A stretch of DNA of 34,636 bases. Source: Desulfobulbus sp. (lineage in GTDB: Bacteria; Desulfobacterota; Desulfobulbia; Desulfobulbales; Desulfobulbaceae). A program made the position numbers and the translations under genes. The stretch covers positions 1 to 34,636 of the forward strand of contig JAQUEZ010000056.1 of NCBI GenBank assembly GCA_028684915.1, written 5' to 3'. This document shows positions 33,437-34,636 of this stretch, piece after piece. The notes below the pieces were generated by a model, which saw only the letters and a list, made by a program, of their open reading frames with translations, searched no databases and had not been told where the DNA came from. Each line of letters starts with the position of its first letter. Position 1 is the first letter of the stretch.

Positions 33437-33711
33437 TCAGGTGGGGATTTTGAAAAAGCCCAATCGGGTCGCTAGGTAATGATGTTTCCCCATAGATCTT
33501 TGATAGAAAGCAAACCTTGATCCCTGAGCCATTGATTGCTCATCCCCGAATGAATCGCCAGCGTATGGGACAGTCGCCATGGGGCCTTTCCTGCTCAAAC
33601 CGAGCGAGACGGCAGTTCGCAGGAAGGTGCCAAGCTTGGTTAACTCGCGAACCTTGGTGCGACAATAACGCCACCGCTTCCAGGAGCACATCTCTAACTC
33701 GGCGTTAAAGA
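33437..33711 (-). pseudogene. Remnant of a group II intron reverse transcriptase/maturase
   Basis: The minus strand reads CSWKRWRYCRTKVRELTKLG and SRKG. After a one-base shift at the C-run opposite 33581-33584 it continues PWRLSHTLAIHSGMSNQWL and RDQGLLSIKDLWGN, and in yet another frame HYLATR. This order, SRKGxWRL..T.A....N.WL..QGL.S...LW...HYxATR, is the C-terminal tail of group II intron-encoded proteins. At least two frame breaks and the missing N-terminal part make it a relic. It marks past mobile-element activity beside the defence-like genes. Confidence 0.75.
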
Positions 33712-33735
33712 AGAAATAGGAGCACGGAGAATAGT

Positions 33736-34389
33736 TTGAAAGAGTATCAGGTGTACTTGTTCGACATGGATGGCACCTTAGTCAATTCGGAGCCATTGAA
33801 AGGATTGGCCTTATCATTGGCTTGCAGAGATTATGGCTCCGAGGTGGACTTTACTCTCTACAAGGATGTAATGGGTGAGAGTTGGGCAAGGGTGACGGCC
33901 CATTTTTTCAGAAATGCCCATATTGCCCCTGACTTAGCCGAATTCGACCGACATTTCAGAACGCACTATGAACGATTGCTCTCGCAGAAGCTCAGCTTGA
34001 ATATTGGTGCAAAGGAGTACATCGAGCAATTACATGCAGCGGGCAAAAAGTGTGGCGTTGTAAGCTCAGCCGCGACATGGATGGTTGAACATATCCTTGA
34101 AGCCTTAAACCTCAAAGGGCTGTTTGACATCGTCATCACGCAAGAGCATGTTACGAGGCACAAGCCAGACCCAGAGGCCTACGAGTTAGCCTTGCAGCAA
34201 CTCAATATCGATCCAGCCAACGTTTTGATATTCGAGGATTCTTCAGCGGGTGTGGAAGCTGGCGTTTCCAGTGGCTGTGACGTTGTCGCAATAGCCCATA
34301 AATTTAATGGAAAAAATGATTTGAGCAAGGCGGTGAGGGTCATTGAAAACTACGAAGAAATGTTTACCCAACAGACAGACCGCTCTTGA
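33736..34389 (+). CDS. HAD-superfamily hydrolase (phosphoglucomutase/phosphatase-like)
   Basis: A 217-residue HAD-IA protein. LFDMDGTLVNSEP (motif I, Asp10 nucleophile and Asp12), VVSSAATWMVEHIL (motif II Ser), HKPDPEAYELALQQL (motif III Lys), and LIFEDSSAGVEAG (motif IV). This pattern is shared by beta-phosphoglucomutase and small sugar-phosphate phosphatases; the substrate is open. The start is TTG at 33736, with GGAGA 5 bases upstream; no ATG before the nucleophile exists in frame. Confidence 0.85.
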   Translation: MKEYQVYLFDMDGTLVNSEPLKGLALSLACRDYGSEVDFTLYKDVMGESWARVTAHFFRNAHIAPDLAEFDRHFRTHYERLLSQKLSLNIGAKEYIEQLHAAGKKCGVVSSAATWMVEHILEALNLKGLFDIVITQEHVTRHKPDPEAYELALQQLNIDPANVLIFEDSSAGVEAGVSSGCDVVAIAHKFNGKNDLSKAVRVIENYEEMFTQQTDRS

Positions 34390-34636
34390 TAGGGGACACA
34401 ACACATTTTTCGTTCCAACGCAATACATCCTCTATTCTTCCCGTTACCTGTGGTTCTCCCCTCCTCAAATCATGCATTATCAGCAGGCTCAGTAAACGTA
34501 ACCGATCACGGGGAACCCCAAAGGCACCGTTTATCAACGGACCTGTGTAGAGTAGAGCGCTGATGAGAGCACCAAGAGCCAACGATTATGTTTTGCCGCA
34601 CGCGGCTATTCCATATCAGAAGATTTCCTGGTGGCA
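34390..34636. other. Right-edge stretch, no supported gene
   Basis: A minus frame from 34582 to 34364 overlaps the HAD gene end and matches nothing I know. GGGGACACAACACATTTTTC (about 34392-34411) recalls the short GGGGACAC-type words found beside REP-associated transposases in related bacteria, but one copy is not enough to claim it. Confidence 0.35.

Noticed and set aside
31305..33735. Integron attC sites flanking the island genes
   Set aside because: I looked for RYYYAAC/GTTRRRY core pairs near 31310 and 33690 and found only partial matches; no integrase is present.
34364..34582. 72-codon minus-strand frame at the right edge
   Set aside because: Overlaps the end of the HAD gene, is closed upstream by a stop and has no family match.
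1..34636. CRISPR arrays, tRNA, rRNA or riboswitches
   Set aside because: No regularly spaced identical repeats and no tRNA or rRNA stretches were seen. The dispersed repeats are not arrayed.

Overview
The window is a GC-moderate bacterial chromosome segment with densely packed genes. Its gene mix is an AmmeMemoRadiSam radical SAM protein, a PAS-LuxR regulator, a large hybrid histidine kinase with cysteine-bearing PAS domains, nifV, an iron-sulfur flavoprotein, and a sucrose-cycle operon. Together with a dispersed short repeat ending in GATGG-N3-CGTAAAAA, this suggests a Desulfobulbales-like (deltaproteobacterial, anaerobic) host. That placement is an inference from gene content; there is no rRNA or tRNA in the window to confirm it.

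Layout. 1-850: a small flavodoxin-like protein. 905-6956 (minus): the operon sps-spp-fruK-ams, which makes sucrose (SPS, SPP) and splits or recycles it (amylosucrase, fructokinase). 7000-7710: no convincing gene, but a candidate sps promoter, two repeat elements and a terminator. 7709-9845 (minus): a ferric-reductase-like cytochrome b and a YceI protein in one operon, a strong terminator, then a short-chain dehydrogenase. 9989-11350: a repeat element joined to a broken LysR tail, then an O-methyltransferase-type enzyme. 11427-13919 (minus): amrS and a PAS-LuxR regulator. 14157-15857: a small secreted Cys-capped protein (minus), then a DUF4149 membrane protein and a LysE exporter (plus, ATGA overlap). 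15965-22035 (plus): a PhnD-like binding protein, a 1281-residue hybrid kinase and a YqhD-type alcohol dehydrogenase. 22278-24244 (minus): a second small Cys-capped secreted protein, a lipoprotein and the SrkA kinase. 24383-25570: an HxlR regulator divergent from an iron-sulfur flavoprotein. 26060-29789: a periplasmic binding protein (plus), nifV (minus) and pncB (plus), with pncA overlapping to 30373.

30374-33720 is visibly more AT-rich and looks like an acquired island. It holds an HNH-motif protein, an AAA ATPase whose stop overlaps the start of a DUF4276 (TOPRIM-like) gene, and, after these, a frameshifted tail of a group II intron reverse transcriptase. The ATPase/DUF4276 pair resembles known two-gene phage-defence modules such as RloA/RloB. 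A HAD phosphatase with a TTG start follows.

The most distinctive non-coding signal is a family of about ten short elements with imperfect terminal inverted repeats (consensus GATGGMSTCGTAAAAAST). At three different genes (SDR, the small secreted protein at 14157, HxlR) the element's terminal TGATG forms the stop codon or overlaps it.
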